Positions 32,576 through 44,220 of a stretch of DNA of 64,000 nt are shown here, in pieces. Every line of letters begins with the position of its first letter. Position 1 is the first letter of the stretch. The position numbers were made by a program, and so were the translations under genes. Source of the DNA: Eutypella sp. D-1 (taxonomy: Eukaryota; Ascomycota; Sordariomycetes; Xylariales; Diatrypaceae); the NCBI GenBank assembly GCA_023313575.1, contig JAJTTP010000015.1:372001-436000 (forward strand), written 5' to 3'. Below the pieces are notes generated by a model, which saw only the letters and a list, made by a program, of their open reading frames with translations, was not told the DNA's origin and searched no databases.

Positions 32576-34586
32576 GCACCTGGGCAGTCAGCAACACTGA
32601 AGTCAGGCAAGCCAGGCAGGCTTACCTAAGCTGAACCATCCCGTTGGTCGTTCGGAGAGCATTTGGAGCTGGACTGAGCTGATCTTGCGGGTCTTTGCAG
32701 TACTCGGCTTATCAGCTACAACAACGCAATGATCTGCAAAAATCCCCCTTTGCTAACCAGCTTGCTAGCTAACTAGCCCCTGCCCCACGTGCATTCTGAC
32801 ACAAGCTAGACAACGTCCGCTCCCCGACTTCCAAGTTTTTTCCCCCCGAGAAATCCAACTTTCCCTGCCATGAGCGTCAGAATTATTTTGCACTGCCATC
32901 GCGATACTCGTTGGTTTCAAAAGATCTCGAGATATATATATTCGGGCTCCCCCTTCCCTCTTCTCCCCTTTTTGATCGGCGAACAGTACTGTTGATCACC
33001 GCTGCATCGCCTTAGACTAACCATCTCACATTGTTTTGGAAAAAAAGCCGACGGGTGACGGCTTACGAGTGATATTCCCCCTTTCCTACGGTATTGCCAA
33101 CCTTGCTTGCTTGCCTTGACGCAAGCGTATCGAAAGAGATTCCTCCTTCACCGCCACCAGGCCTCCCCTGGGGAAGGGGGGGCGATAGAGGTAGCTATAG
33201 ACAGGTAGGTACTTATTCAGAAAAATGTCGCCGAGGATTCTACTACTGCTGTTTGCCAAGCCCCCCAGGCCAGGCCCGGCACAGCATCAATTTCCAATTT
33301 CCAGCAGTGACGATGGCTTCATATGGCCACATGGGTACGGTCCGCGGAGACGTGCCGATTTGTCCCAGGAAGAACACCCACCCTTATGGGACCGATACCA
33401 GTGTCAAATTTCGAGTTCTCTCGATCGAATTTTTTTTCCATCGCGAAGATCGTCACATCTCGCTATATATAGAAAAAAAAAAAGGTAAACCTGTATTTAT
33501 GTTATCCGAGTGGTAACTGCGCCGAGTGATCTACACTCAACCTCCCCGGAGATGCAGCGTTTTCTCGCGTTGTATACATAGCCCGCCCATTGATCGACTC
33601 CTCAGGAACAGCCATTGTTTTCGTCTGTTTCTTGGCCAATCCTCCTTCCGGCCCCGCCAGGGTTCACAATGATGGGGACAGGAAGACAGGAAGTCTTCTT
33701 GGCCCTGCTGTGTTCAGTTACACGGTAGTCTGGGCAAATACAGCTAAGCTAGCTAGCTGGCTTCAGATTCAAAGCTTCAGATTTTTTTGCGTCCGAGGCC
33801 AGCTACTGAGCCCTACGTAGTATGCTTATGTAAAATGAGGTAGGAAGCTTAGCGCGGTTCAAGTCTGACGATGTCATCTCGGTAGTCAACCCCAAGTGCC
33901 AAATGCCCGCCTAAATGCCGTGGTGCCGGTTATCTAATGTGAATGGAGGCGCCGCGCGAGCAATTTGGGGCTAGGTTCCTTTTTGCTACGACAGGGCAGG
34001 CTGCGATCCCTTTTCTACCTTCTACTTCGTACTTGTTCTAGTGTAACTATGTAGTCCCTCTCTGTCTCTCCTTTTTCACACATATTTTCGGGGCCGCTGT
34101 GGTGGAGCCTGCCCTCTAATATGTATACCAAGAAAACGTTGAGCTATATCGTCCGAAGAGGCCCTTAAGTCATCGTCGGATGAAACCAACGAAGGCATCC
34201 TTGTCGAAAGGGCCCCAAGGCCGTCCCCCTTTAGGCTTGGTGCCGTGGTCCACCTCCACACGCTCCGAAATGAAAGTGGCACAGCATTGCCGAGCCAAGG
34301 GGGAGCCTTCACCGTAGTAGGAGAAAGGGACGCTTTTTTTTTTCTTAAAGCAAAAAGGGACCCGGCCGCCCATAACAGAATGTTGCATTGCATTGACTAA
34401 CCCCAAGTCCGCCGAGCTTTGAAAAAAAAGGGAATACGAATTGTTTCCGAAACCTAACGGGACAAAATCTTGGAAAAAAGAAAGCCAAAAGACCAAGAAA
34501 AGAGGCAGTGTCTCCCGAAAGAGGGAAGAGGGAAAGAGAAAGCAGGAAACAAGAAGGACTAATACGAGCAACCATCACCAAAAAGC

Positions 34587-36043
34587 ATGTCGCGACATCT
34601 AATAATAGGCGGCGGCGTGGCGCTGTTCGCGGGCCAAGGGATGGCGTTCTCGACGAGCCGGGTGCCCGCCAACCCGGCGCCCAGCATACAGCTGCCGCCC
34701 GCGTTCACACTACCGCCGGGCATCCTGAACATGAAGGTGTCCGAGCCCAAGGTGACGGCGGTGGCGGCCGTGGGCGGCGCACCGGGGAAGGGGCAAAAGA
34801 GCAACAATAACAACAACAACGGCGGCGTCGAAGCCTGCCGCGCCGCCAACGCGCTCGCCAACCACTGCGCCAGCGCCATCCCGGGCATCAAGGACGCGCC
34901 CACCGAGGAGATCGGCAAGTGCTTCTGCTGCGACGGCGCCGACTTCGATCCGGATTACTTCGACGGCATCGCTGCCTCCTGTGCCGACTACCTGTCGGAG
35001 GAGCGGCCCGACGCCACGGACGAATACAAAGGTATGTCCAAGTCCAGTCCAGTCCACTAAACCATTTTTGTTTTGAACCGGCTATCCGCGGCCACTCTGT
35101 CCCGAAACCGCAAGCAAGCAACACTTGGCCGATGACTTAAGTAAGCAAGACTGAAACTAACATGGGCGAACCCAGCTTGGAGTACCCTAGGCACGCTCTG
35201 TGGCGGCGGGGGCATGGAGAGCGTGTGCACGTGGACGAAGCAGCCTCCGGCGCCGAAGACCACGAGCCCGCCGAAGGCCGGCGGTGGCGGCGACACCGGG
35301 TGGTCGCTGGCGGGCGACTCCTGCAAGGAGCTCCACGACCTCGGCGCGTACTGCTTCCAGGAGACGCGGAGCTTCGAGCAGCTGCCCCTGAGCTCCCAGG
35401 CCGAGTGCCTCTGCTACATGTCCGACCGCACCACCTCGTCCTGGATGCCGGGGCTCTGGGACGACGCCTTCGCCGGCTGCAATGGGCCCAAGGCCACCGT
35501 CGTCATCACCGATACTGGTAAGTTCCGCTAGCTCGCGAGAGGAATTTTCTTTCTTCTTTTTTTTCCTCGCCCCCACTGGATGTCCCCCGGTCTTACATGT
35601 ACTGACAACGCCGGTTAGCCTCGGCCCCGGAATACGACGGCCTATGTTCCCGTTTCGGCGACTTCCTGGCCAAGACGGCCAGCGCCAGACCCACCATCAC
35701 GGCCACTACCACCACAGACGAAGACGAAGACACCCCCACGACGTCGTCATCACCATCATCATCACCATCATCAACGACGACCAGCACGAGCGGCGGCGGC
35801 AGCAGCAGCAGCAGCAGCGAAGCTAGCCCCTCGAGCGACGAGGCAGCCGACAGCGAGACGGCGGCCCCCGCGCCCACGACATCCGCGGCGCAGACGTCCG
35901 AGACCGCCGCGGCGGGCTCGGAGGAGGGGGAGACGAGCACGGAGACGGACACCGATACCTCAGCGGCCGCGGGACTCGGCCTCCCTGCGACGTGGCCCGT
36001 CGCTATCGGCGCCCTGCTCGGCGCCGGCATTCTTTTGCTGTAA
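34587..36043 (+). CDS. Cys-rich, probably GPI-anchored surface protein with duplicated module, 403 aa
   Basis: Three exons (34587-35031, 35176-35517, 35619-36043) with GT/AG introns; intron 2 has a TACTGACAAC branch region. The N-terminus (about residues 1-21, IIGGGVALFAGQGMAFS) resembles a signal peptide. Exon 1 carries a module with cysteines at 84, 94, 112, 114 and 132; exon 2 carries a second with cysteines at 198, 208, 226, 228 and 250. Both share the spacing C-x9-C-x17-C-x-C. Exon 3 encodes a long Ser/Thr/Glu-rich stalk, likely O-glycosylated, and a hydrophobic C-terminus (VAIGALLGAGILLL) preceded by small residues, as for GPI attachment. So a secreted cell-wall or membrane protein is likely. 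I do not recognise the family; the spacing is not that of CFEM (eight cysteines) or WSC. The gene is convergent with the tRNA-ribosyltransferase gene. Confidence 0.8.
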
Positions 36044-36756
36044 AAAAAAAGCAAAAACTTTTGAATTTTACCTTTTCTTCCCTTCTACCTTTTTCTCTTC
36101 TTCCCACCTTTTTAAACTGGGGATTTAAATTTTATTTTTAGGGATACCTTTTTTGTTTTTGTTTTTTTTTTTTCAAGCGTGTTTACAAAAGAAATATCAT
36201 ACCCCCGTCAGCGTCATGTGCCAGATTATGTGTACCGATATAATGTACCCAGGTGTGAGATTGTGGAAAAGGGGGGCGAATAAGGAAGAGAGAGGCGTCG
36301 TAGGTTGGGAGGGTAGGGGGGAAGGTTTCAAGAGAAAAGGCAGACACCAAAGCGAGAGAGAATCGCGAGATCCAGACTTGCATAGAATAGAGATACCAAC
36401 AGATACCTAGCATAGAGATGGAGCCGTTGCCGGAATTTTTAGCTATGGCGGAATTCCAATTGGGAGCTCTTTTTTTTTCTCCCGTCAAAGTGGCACTTGC
36501 ATCGTTGCGTGAATGTGAACCAAGCAAAGTGTGAGCGAACAACTGGGCCTTCCAAGAAGGGAAAATTATGCCACGCGGAGTGACATGCCGCACTGGTACA
36601 TGAGCAGATGGAGGTAGACACGTTTACGTCACGACATATATATGATACGATAAGGAGTGAGAGTCGGTGGGGGAGAAAACCTTGTCTTTCTTTTCTTCTC
36701 CATGCTGTCTTTTACTTTTTTTCCCTCCCTTTCTATTCTTTCTTAGCTTTCATGTT
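36044..36756. other. Convergent 3' spacer
   Basis: 713 bp between the convergent surface-protein and TGT genes. T-rich runs follow the surface-protein stop. No convincing frame or RNA gene. Confidence 0.6.
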
Positions 36757-38306
36757 TCACGTCTCGTCCGCTAACAGGTCGACGCCGACGCCGCGCAGAG
36801 CGTCGACGGCCCACGACGGGTAGTCGGCGGTGTCGGAGTAGAGGTCGGCGAAGAAGCGGCGCAGGAAGGCGGGGAACCGGTCGGCGACGATGGCGGCGCG
36901 AGCGCGGCGCATCAGGTCCAGCTGGTAGTGCACGTTGTGGATGGTGAGCAGGTGAGCGGCGACGGTCTCCTTGGCGGCGTTGTGGTGGACGAAGGCGCGG
37001 GTGACGCCGAGGCCGGGCCTTCCCGTCGCCTCGTCGATATCGTCGGGCCGCCGACAGCACGCGCACCGACACCCGGGCTCCACGGGCCCGAAGTCCTCGG
37101 CGTAGCGCGCGTTCCGCAGGTTCAGGACGCCGCGGGCCGTGACGGCGTTGCCGAAGCGCGCCGTCCGCGTCGGCCACACGCAGTCGAACATGTCGGCGCC
37201 CAGCGCCACGCTGACTACCAGGTCCTCCGGGTATCCGATGCCCATGACGTAGCGGGGCTTGAGCTCGGGCAGCAGCGGTGTGCAGGCCGCCACCACGCGG
37301 CAGTAGTCGGCCTTGGCCTCGCCGCCGCTGAGCCCGCCGATCGCGACCCCCGGTGTGTCGCGCGCCACCATCGCCTCGCAGCACTCCCGCCGCATCTCCA
37401 GGTCCAACCCCCCCTGCACGATGCAGAATAGGTTCTGCGACGACGGCCGCGCGTGCGCCGCGATGCATCGGTCCAGCCACCGCACGCTCCGCTCCATCGC
37501 CTCGCGCATGCGCGCCGCGTCCGGCGACGTCGTCACTAGCACGTCGTCCAGCTGCATGATGATGTCGCTGCCGATCGTGTTCTGCAGCGCGATCGAGTGC
37601 TCCGGCGTCAGCAGCATCGGCGTCCCGTCGTGCGGCGATAGGAACCGCACCCCTTCCTCGGTGATGGTGGCTAGCTCGAGGAGGCTAACCATCTGGAAGC
37701 TAGACGGCGGGCAGGTGAGCGCAGGGGAGACACGGTGTAGGAATGCCGGAGCAGAGAGAGAGGGGGGAGCGTAAAAAAAGAAAAAAGACACGGCATGGGA
37801 TGGGATGATGGACGCAGACGTACCCTCCGCTATCGGTCAGGATGTTGTGCCGCCAGCCCTGCAGCTTGTGGGCGCCCCCCACGGCGGCGAGCACATCCTG
37901 TCCTGGTTTTAGGCCCAGGTGGTAGGTGTTGTTCAGACAGAGGCGGCAGCCAGTGTCCTCGAGCTGCTCGGGGGTCAGGCCCTTGAGCGAGGCCTGGGTC
38001 GCCACGGGCATGAACATAGGCAGCTGGACGGGGCCGTGGGGCAGCGTCAGGACGGAGGCCCGGGCCCGAGTTGTCTGAGCAGACCACCTCCGAAGTCATC
38101 AGTCAGACATGGGTTCTTTCTTTGTCTTCCTTCTCGCCCAAGTCCAATCAAGGGTAGTTTAAAATAAAATTAAAAAAAAAAAAACAAGAAGAAAGAAAAA
38201 GGGAAGGGAAGCTGCGGGCATATCTTACAGAACAGCGCGCGTAGAGGTCGAAGGTCAGGGCCGCCGACGACTGAGACGCGATGGGGCCGGCCATCCTTCT
38301 CAGCAT
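36757..38306 (-). CDS. QTRT1: Queuine tRNA-ribosyltransferase, catalytic subunit
   Basis: Exchanges guanine-34 for queuine in the anticodons of tRNA Asp, Asn, His and Tyr; in eukaryotes it works as a heterodimer with QTRT2 (family knowledge). Three exons: 38306-38229, 38074-37824 and 37699-36757, giving 423 aa. The DSGGFQ motif is split by intron 2 (Asp about residue 107). QLDDV (Asp about 161) contacts the base; MFDCVWPTRTARFG holds the nucleophile Asp (about 282). The zinc site is Cys 320, 322 and 325 with His 364 in LLTIHNVHY. All catalytic and metal residues are present. Between the last zinc Cys and TRAFVHH there is an extra Asp/Gly-rich insertion of about 12 residues. An in-frame TAG lies just before ATG 38306; the Met four codons later (38294) has the better context. 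High GC produces long spurious frames on both strands. Confidence 0.95.
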
Positions 38307-39907
38307 CGCCTACGGAGGCGACCGGGACCGTCACGGAACAGCAAGATAAGACAGCTTAGACGTGACGAGGACGAAGGTGTGGAATCCCTGATGCTGGTGT
38401 GGACTAATTAGGTATCGGACAAAGGTGGTAATATATAACGGGGATCTCTGTTGAACCGTTCACTAGCCGTTTACTATTCTGCAGGTGTGTATAGTTGGGT
38501 ATAGTACCGGGACGGAATCCGGGGGTGCGGTTACATTACCCCGTCTATAATTCTGATAGAAGGTTTGCACTCACACCTTAACTCCCCCACTCTCAACCGC
38601 CTGCCGGAGCGACTGGTTAAGGTCAAAAATATAAGGTTGACTGTTGACTACAGGTGACAGTACATTATTTAGTCGCACCGCCGGGCCGCTAATTGAAAAA
38701 CTCACCAACTCGCCAACTCCCTACTCCCTCCCTACCTGCCTACCTAAGTACCTGACTTCATCCCTGAATCCCTAACCCTGCAGGTGTAATCCAGCCCTAG
38801 AATTTACCGCTCTGGACTGCTTCTAGAACGCTGACCGGCTCCCCTGTAGTTGTCTCGTTGGCTATCGATTACCGAACATCGGGACGGGACGGGGCAGGTT
38901 ATAGCTGCTCTAGGTACCTAATTATGCATGGATAATGTACGCAGGGGCCAGCGGTCGTTCTGAATTTTTTATTTCTCCTTTCCTTCGGGGGGGGACCTTA
39001 CCCCTATGAATTACATAATACGCCCCTATGCTTGGCAACCTAAAGACTTGGGGTACAATACCCTTTTTGTCCTTTTTGAATGCTGGGTAGGGGAAAAAAA
39101 AGTCATACGATATTTCTACTGGAATCACGCGACTTTCTTCGCCCGAAAAGACAGCACGCATACATATTTCGTCTGTGCTATTTAATGTATTCCATTATTC
39201 CCCGGTATTTATCTAGGCCTTTCAGTTTGATTGGATGCATGAAAACATTTTTTTATTCCCCATGAACATTTTTATTGAAGACTCCCGAGGTCATACATAG
39301 CCGCCCATTTACAGGTTCCATCATTCGTTTGGTGCGTGATGCCATTCTCTTCTGCATCTAGGAATGCAACGTAATACAACTCAGTGATATTAGGCTCAAG
39401 TGAGCTTCAACATTTTCTGACTACAGGAAAGGAAAGAAGAAAAAAAAGCAAACCATTCAAGGACACATTACTCACGTCTTTCAGCCCAATCAACCATGAA
39501 TGCCCCGGTACCTTAGCAACTTATTAGGTATTTCGGGTAGTCTGGACCGGCCTTTCCCTTGGCTCCCGTCACCGTACCTACGTAGTTAAGGCCTACGATG
39601 GACGGTTGGTGCTCGCTCCCAATAAAAGCACCTAGGAACGCCCGTCTTCCTTTCCGTAACATAGTTTTCAGTTTGGTTCCATCCACATGGCTCGTAAAGT
39701 AAAGAAGAAAAAGAAGAAAAACAGCATATTATAGCCATATGTATGATATGTCGATAATAACTACCAACCTTACACTCCGTCCCTTAAATAGTGTGCATGC
39801 GCTAGACGACGAGACCCGTTCATTGAAGGGTCTTTATTGAACATATCAGGGCACTATTATTAGTTAAGAGGGTTGGAAGAATCGCCCACCCCACACAGGC
39901 ATTGGCC
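38307..39907. other. Divergent spacer TGT / second 2EXR-like gene
   Basis: 1.6 kb with partial TAGGTA units including the palindrome TAGGTACCTA at 38911-38920. No recognisable coding region or RNA gene. Confidence 0.55.
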
Positions 39908-40675
39908 ATGTCGACGGCACAAACCTCGGCCTTCGGGCTCTTCTCGCTATTGCCCGCAGAGCTGAGGCTCGACATATGGCGCCTGAGCTGCTCGCAGCGA
40001 GTCGTCGAGGTCTACTACGACGCCCAGCAGGACCGGTGCCTGACGACGACCGCGCCCCCCGCCATTCTCCACGCGTGTCGCGAATCCCGCGCCGAGGGCC
40101 TGCGGATCTTCAGGCGGTCCTTCGGCACCGGGTCGCGCGAGCCGCGGATCTACTTCTGCCCGCACCTGGACACCCTCTACCTCCCGCGCCCCGGGCCTCT
40201 GGGCTACGACGACTCGGCCCGGTCGTTTCCCGACCTGGTCAGCGACACCGACCTCGTCGTTGACCTCGCCATCGACTACGTCGAGCCCACCATACGCCAG
40301 CCCTGGGAGACCTACAACAAGTTCGTGCTGATGCGGAGCTGTCCCAAGGTCGAGGAGGTCTTCCTGGTCATCAATTCGAATTTCGACGCGGAGGGGGACG
40401 AGGATGCGGAGGATGGTCGCTCCAGGGTCTTGGAATTGGTCGACCCCGACATCGACGAGCCAGCCCTGGACGACCTCATGACCATCGTGAAGGAGTCGTT
40501 CTCCTACGAGGCTGGTGTGGACTTGACCGTAGACCTAGACAACCATGAGCCGCCGGAGCAACCCCAGCAAGAACCCGACGACTCGAGCGACGATCAGGTC
40601 AAGCCGCCAGAACTGTTGCAGATGCCGTTGCCGCCAGTTCTCTTGAAGTCGAAAGTTGTGATTCATCAGGCCTAA
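39908..40675 (+). CDS. 2EXR-domain protein, 255 aa
   Basis: Single exon starting at ATG 39908. The N-terminus FSLLPAELRLDIWRLSCSQR (about residues 12-31) followed by RVVEVYYD and then APPAILHACRESRAEGLRIF (about 49-69) is the classic 2EXR arrangement: an LPxELRLxIW box and a LLxxCRESRxE box. IYFCPHLDTLYLPRP (about 80-94) and a predicted beta-rich segment continue the family pattern. The C-terminal 50 residues are acidic and Pro/Gln-rich. These proteins form large families in Sordariomycetes and Leotiomycetes and have no known biochemical function. The GC content is clearly higher than that of the spacers around it. It is unrelated in detail to the 4260-5630 gene beyond the N-terminal box. Confidence 0.88.
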   Translation: MSTAQTSAFGLFSLLPAELRLDIWRLSCSQRVVEVYYDAQQDRCLTTTAPPAILHACRESRAEGLRIFRRSFGTGSREPRIYFCPHLDTLYLPRPGPLGYDDSARSFPDLVSDTDLVVDLAIDYVEPTIRQPWETYNKFVLMRSCPKVEEVFLVINSNFDAEGDEDAEDGRSRVLELVDPDIDEPALDDLMTIVKESFSYEAGVDLTVDLDNHEPPEQPQQEPDDSSDDQVKPPELLQMPLPPVLLKSKVVIHQA

Positions 40676-42225
40676 TTGGGGCATGGCTAACGCCTTGTTT
40701 CCGGCCAGCTCCGTTTAGGACCATGAGACGAACCACCCTACGACCTAAGATAATGAATGCCGATACCTTCCCCCATTGTTATCACGACGGCATGAAGACG
40801 CGATGGAGACGCCGGGAATGCATTGATCCGGGAGCACGGAGTCATCATGTCCATCTCGTATTTTTTTTTCCACCTGGCATATTTCCCATGTTTGCTTGCA
40901 TCAGTCTGGAGCTTTGCATATAGATACCCCCCCATTTTATAGATCTTAATATTATACTCCAGTCTTACTCTCACCCTCGCATCTTTCCATCGCTGACTCT
41001 GGATGGATCTAGGGGGCTTGCTCCTCGTAGACTGAAACATACGAGCTAGAACATGCCATAGAAAATACTGGGGCCTATACGTCTTATGTATTCATGGCTC
41101 ATGAACACTCAGGGCTCCTTGCAAGGCAACATAGGTTTCTACTCTTACATCATGTGCGGTCTTATCCATCAGAATTCAAAGGCTACGGTAATCCTCCCAC
41201 TCAGATCCAGCTCTGCCATCGACGGGAACATACCCAGCACCTGCCTCCCAATTCCCTTTTTTATCTTGCGCACGGATACGAGTCTCGAAACCCCGCTTTC
41301 TTCCTGTCCATCGCCCGGCTGTTATACAGCATCAAAACCGCGCAGGTATCTATCTACCCGGATTGTCGGGACTTGCACTGCATGGCCTCCTTCTGCTTCG
41401 CCGCTCTGTCTTCTGCGTATAGTCGGCGGGCCCTGTACCCACTAGTATATACATTCAACACGGCAGCTGCACAGTAAAGCATCTTCGAAGGAAAACTACA
41501 CGTGTCATCAGAATTAGCCCTGTTCTGAAGCCGTAACGGAGCACCCCCTCCGGGCCCTGAAAGGTCTTCGCAAGCCGAACCTACAGGCCCCGAGCCCCGA
41601 CGGCCCGCTCAGTGACGGAGCAGAGAAAGGGTTCGCTGCCAGTCCTCCTGTACCTAATTCCGAAGCGTTACGACAAGAATGGCATGGCGGGCTTCGCTAC
41701 TTCTCGTTTCCCCAAGAACAAGTCCGACAGATTTCTCGCGCGAGGACGGGATGAGAAGGACGAGAGTGATGGGTCCCGATACTTCTGATCTGGAATCGCT
41801 AGTTAGGAATCGTGGATATTGACTTGAAGACTTGAAGCACGATACATACACTTTAGCCTACTTAGTAAGGGCAAGCAACTGAATTATTACGCTATCGAAC
41901 TATTGGCGGTGCTAAACATCGACTGTGTCTCCTCCCTCGTGCCGGTCTCACTAGGTGCCTTATATCAACCATCACTTGATATAGGTACCATATCTCATGC
42001 ACATATATCTGTCCTTCCATGTAAGAACTACAAACGCCAGTATATATCCACAATCTTTAAAATTTGGACTATTTACCCCTCATGAAAAGGGGGGCCACCC
42101 CTGAAATTTATGCTTGGGTTCCACCACAGTCTTCCCGCCCTGCGTCACGCTACACCGCAGCCTCCCCAAACGCAGGTATGCAGATAGATAGATATATATG
42201 AACCACAATAAAGCCTTCACCTCCC
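40676..42225. other. Spacer between the 2EXR-like gene and 5S rRNA
   Basis: It contains a 127-codon ATG frame at 41094-41477 with no domain and a GC-rich block at about 41505-41830 of unknown origin (see findings). No splice structure or tRNA was recognised. Confidence 0.5.
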
Positions 42226-42344
42226 ACATACGACCATACCATCTAGAAAGCACGGGATCCCGTCCGCTCTCCCCTAGTTAAGCTAGATAGGGCCGGTCTA
42301 GTAGTTGGGTCGGTGACGACCAGCGAATCCCCGGTGTTGTATGT
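42226..42344 (+). rRNA. 5S ribosomal RNA
   Basis: 119 nt matching fungal 5S rRNA. The 5' end ACATACGAC pairs with the 3' end GTTGTATGT to form helix I. Conserved blocks GGGATCCCGTCCGCTCTCCC, AGTTGGGTCGGTGACGACC and AGCGAATCCCCGG are present, including the internal-promoter region for TFIIIA. ATCTAG near position 13 of the gene pairs perfectly with CTAGAT about 40 nt later; compared with the Neurospora-type sequence as I recall it, both sides have changed together, so the stem is kept. T runs just after the gene (from 42343) serve as RNA polymerase III terminator. It is a single dispersed copy, as in filamentous ascomycetes, and is likely functional. Confidence 0.95.
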
Positions 42345-44203
42345 TTTTCTTTTTGGGGTTTTTTTTCTTCTTTTTTGCTAATTCTTTTTTGTGTTTTGGT
42401 TTTGAGTTGTTGCGAGTCTTTTTTATCGTCTTCCTCGTCGTCTGCTGGTTCTTATCTCTGTATTCCGCCAGTCTCAATGGACTTTCGTTCTAAGGAGTAT
42501 CGTTGTTTCCATCCCGAGTAGCGCGGCTGGTCCAGCCCTGAATCTGTACGTGGAAACCCCGCGGACTCGGCCGGCCCGAAGCCGGAACTTACTCTACGCT
42601 GCCCCCTCCCTCCCCGGGGACCCCTCCGGTCCTAGGCGCCGAGATGTCGAGATGTATATGTACCGCCACGGCGGTGGGTAGCAGCTTTTGCGGCGAGCGC
42701 CGCGCAAGCCGGGGTCAGCATGGCATGCCATGGCATAGGACGAGACGGCACCCTGAGACGTCCTAGCCCGGTATGCGGTGTACCACGGCTTTTACCGCCT
42801 GCGCAACGGATAATTACAGGCGGATGGTACACTACTCTGCGGCCTGCCGCCTTTGGGGGGAGGTATTGATTCAGGTGGCATGGCGCGGTGCGACATTGAC
42901 AAGGGCTCTCTCGGTTTCCTCCGGTGGGAGCTCCAACACTTGCCCAGTCCTGTATCGTTGAGATGGGATATGATAGGGCGGAGCGGAGAGAGGGGGCCAG
43001 ACGGGTGGGCTGCTGTTACCGTTACCACCGTCTCTTCCCACGGATCCAGGTTTTCCATTTCGGGCATACCCGGCCCTGCAAGTAGGTACGGCGCCTGGGC
43101 GTACTGACGAATCGTCAGTGCGGCGTGATATATTGATTGATTAATTGGAGGTTGGGTAAGGATCCTTATCACCTTAGCAAGACCTTTTTGTTTCTTCTGT
43201 AATAACGTGAGCAGGCTAGGCATAGAACAGTAGGTTTACCATATTATACTCAAAGTTAGAGGCGAATGCCGGTACTATTGCTGTATATACAGCAAAGTCG
43301 AGAACGTTGCGATGATCTCCTTTGGTCCCCCTCCCCTCTTTTCAACCCCCTCGTCGCTTCAGGTAATCCCCGTGCCGAGCTTGCAACGTCGGGGCATAAA
43401 TGTTTTACGTGCGGTAAGCATAGCATAATGTTGCCCACCTTTTGCCATCCGTATGGAGCACATGGATGGCCTTATTTCTGGAAGCATCACCGTGTATGTA
43501 AATAGATAGACGGCGATGGCATCTCCAGAAATATGAGCGCGCCCGTGTGTGTGGTTGTTTGATATATCCAACCCGCCTGAGCACCTAGGTATGTGCTGTC
43601 ACTTACGTAGGTTACCTGCCCCTTTAAATTGTATTATGTCGAGGTAGTCGAATATCTTCCCAGGTCAGATACATCTCTTCTGACGGTACTTCGGTAGATT
43701 TGGGAACATTGATAAGCGATATGGTCTCCGCGGCCGGCTACATCACGTACCAACGGTCAACCCGGCCCCGGATATTTACGGAGGCCCCGGAGAAGTTCCC
43801 CGAAAACCCCCATATTCAGATGTAGCCCTACCCCGAGTCGCCCCGGCCGGACATTAATTGATAAGATCCAAGTGAAGTTCATGGTTGAAGAATGAAGAGC
43901 GTATGATATTACTTGTTTTGCTTTGGTTTTTCCAGGGAATCCCCTAGGTACCTAACTAAAAACTTCTCCTCAGTTAAAAGAGTTCAGTTAAAAGATGCCC
44001 CCCAACCCAACTCTATCATATTGCTCTAGGTACTCCGTGGATGTACCTACCTAGGGGGTCCACCCTGCCTGCCCTGCCTGCCTGCCCTGCCCTGCCCTGC
44101 CCCGCCAATTAAGTACTTAGCTGCGGGGCAAAGCTTAAATAATTCCGTTGGTGACATGCAACTGGGAATCTTAGAAGGAACCTTATAACTTTATGCCGAT
44201 ACC

Positions 44204-44220
44204 TATATAAAACTGAGTCA
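44204..44220 (+). promoter_or_regulatory. TATA box and TGAGTCA (CPC1/Gcn4-type) element upstream of GCN3
   Basis: TATATAAA at 44204-44211 is followed closely by TGAGTCA at 44214-44220, about 216 bp upstream of the eIF2B-alpha start. TGA(C/G)TCA is the consensus for the bZIP factor Gcn4/CPC1. The motif is short and about eight would be expected by chance in 64 kb, so only its position makes it notable. Confidence 0.4.

Larger units (their letters stand above)
31778..34586. other. 2.8-kb spacer without recognised genes
   Basis: This is a divergent interval between the charged-protein gene (-) and the surface-protein gene (+). It holds one exact TACCTAGGTA (32566-32575). Frames up to 140 codons (33094-33516) show no domain. 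The last 500 bp before 34587 are A/G-rich, consistent with a leader. Confidence 0.55.

Noticed and set aside
36743..37480. 245-codon minus-strand frame overlapping the tRNA-ribosyltransferase gene
   Set aside because: It is an out-of-frame shadow of a GC-rich gene; the Arg/Gly/His composition is artefactual.
38294..38306. Choice between two TGT start codons
   Set aside because: The later Met (38294) has a better initiation context but the earlier one was kept because it is the first ATG after an in-frame stop. The difference is four residues and does not affect function calls.
41796..41820. Possible organellar or bacterial small-subunit rRNA fragment
   Set aside because: Only a 12-mer matches the conserved 16S-type sequence; neighbouring conserved rRNA segments are absent. 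Kept only as a low-priority finding on the whole block.
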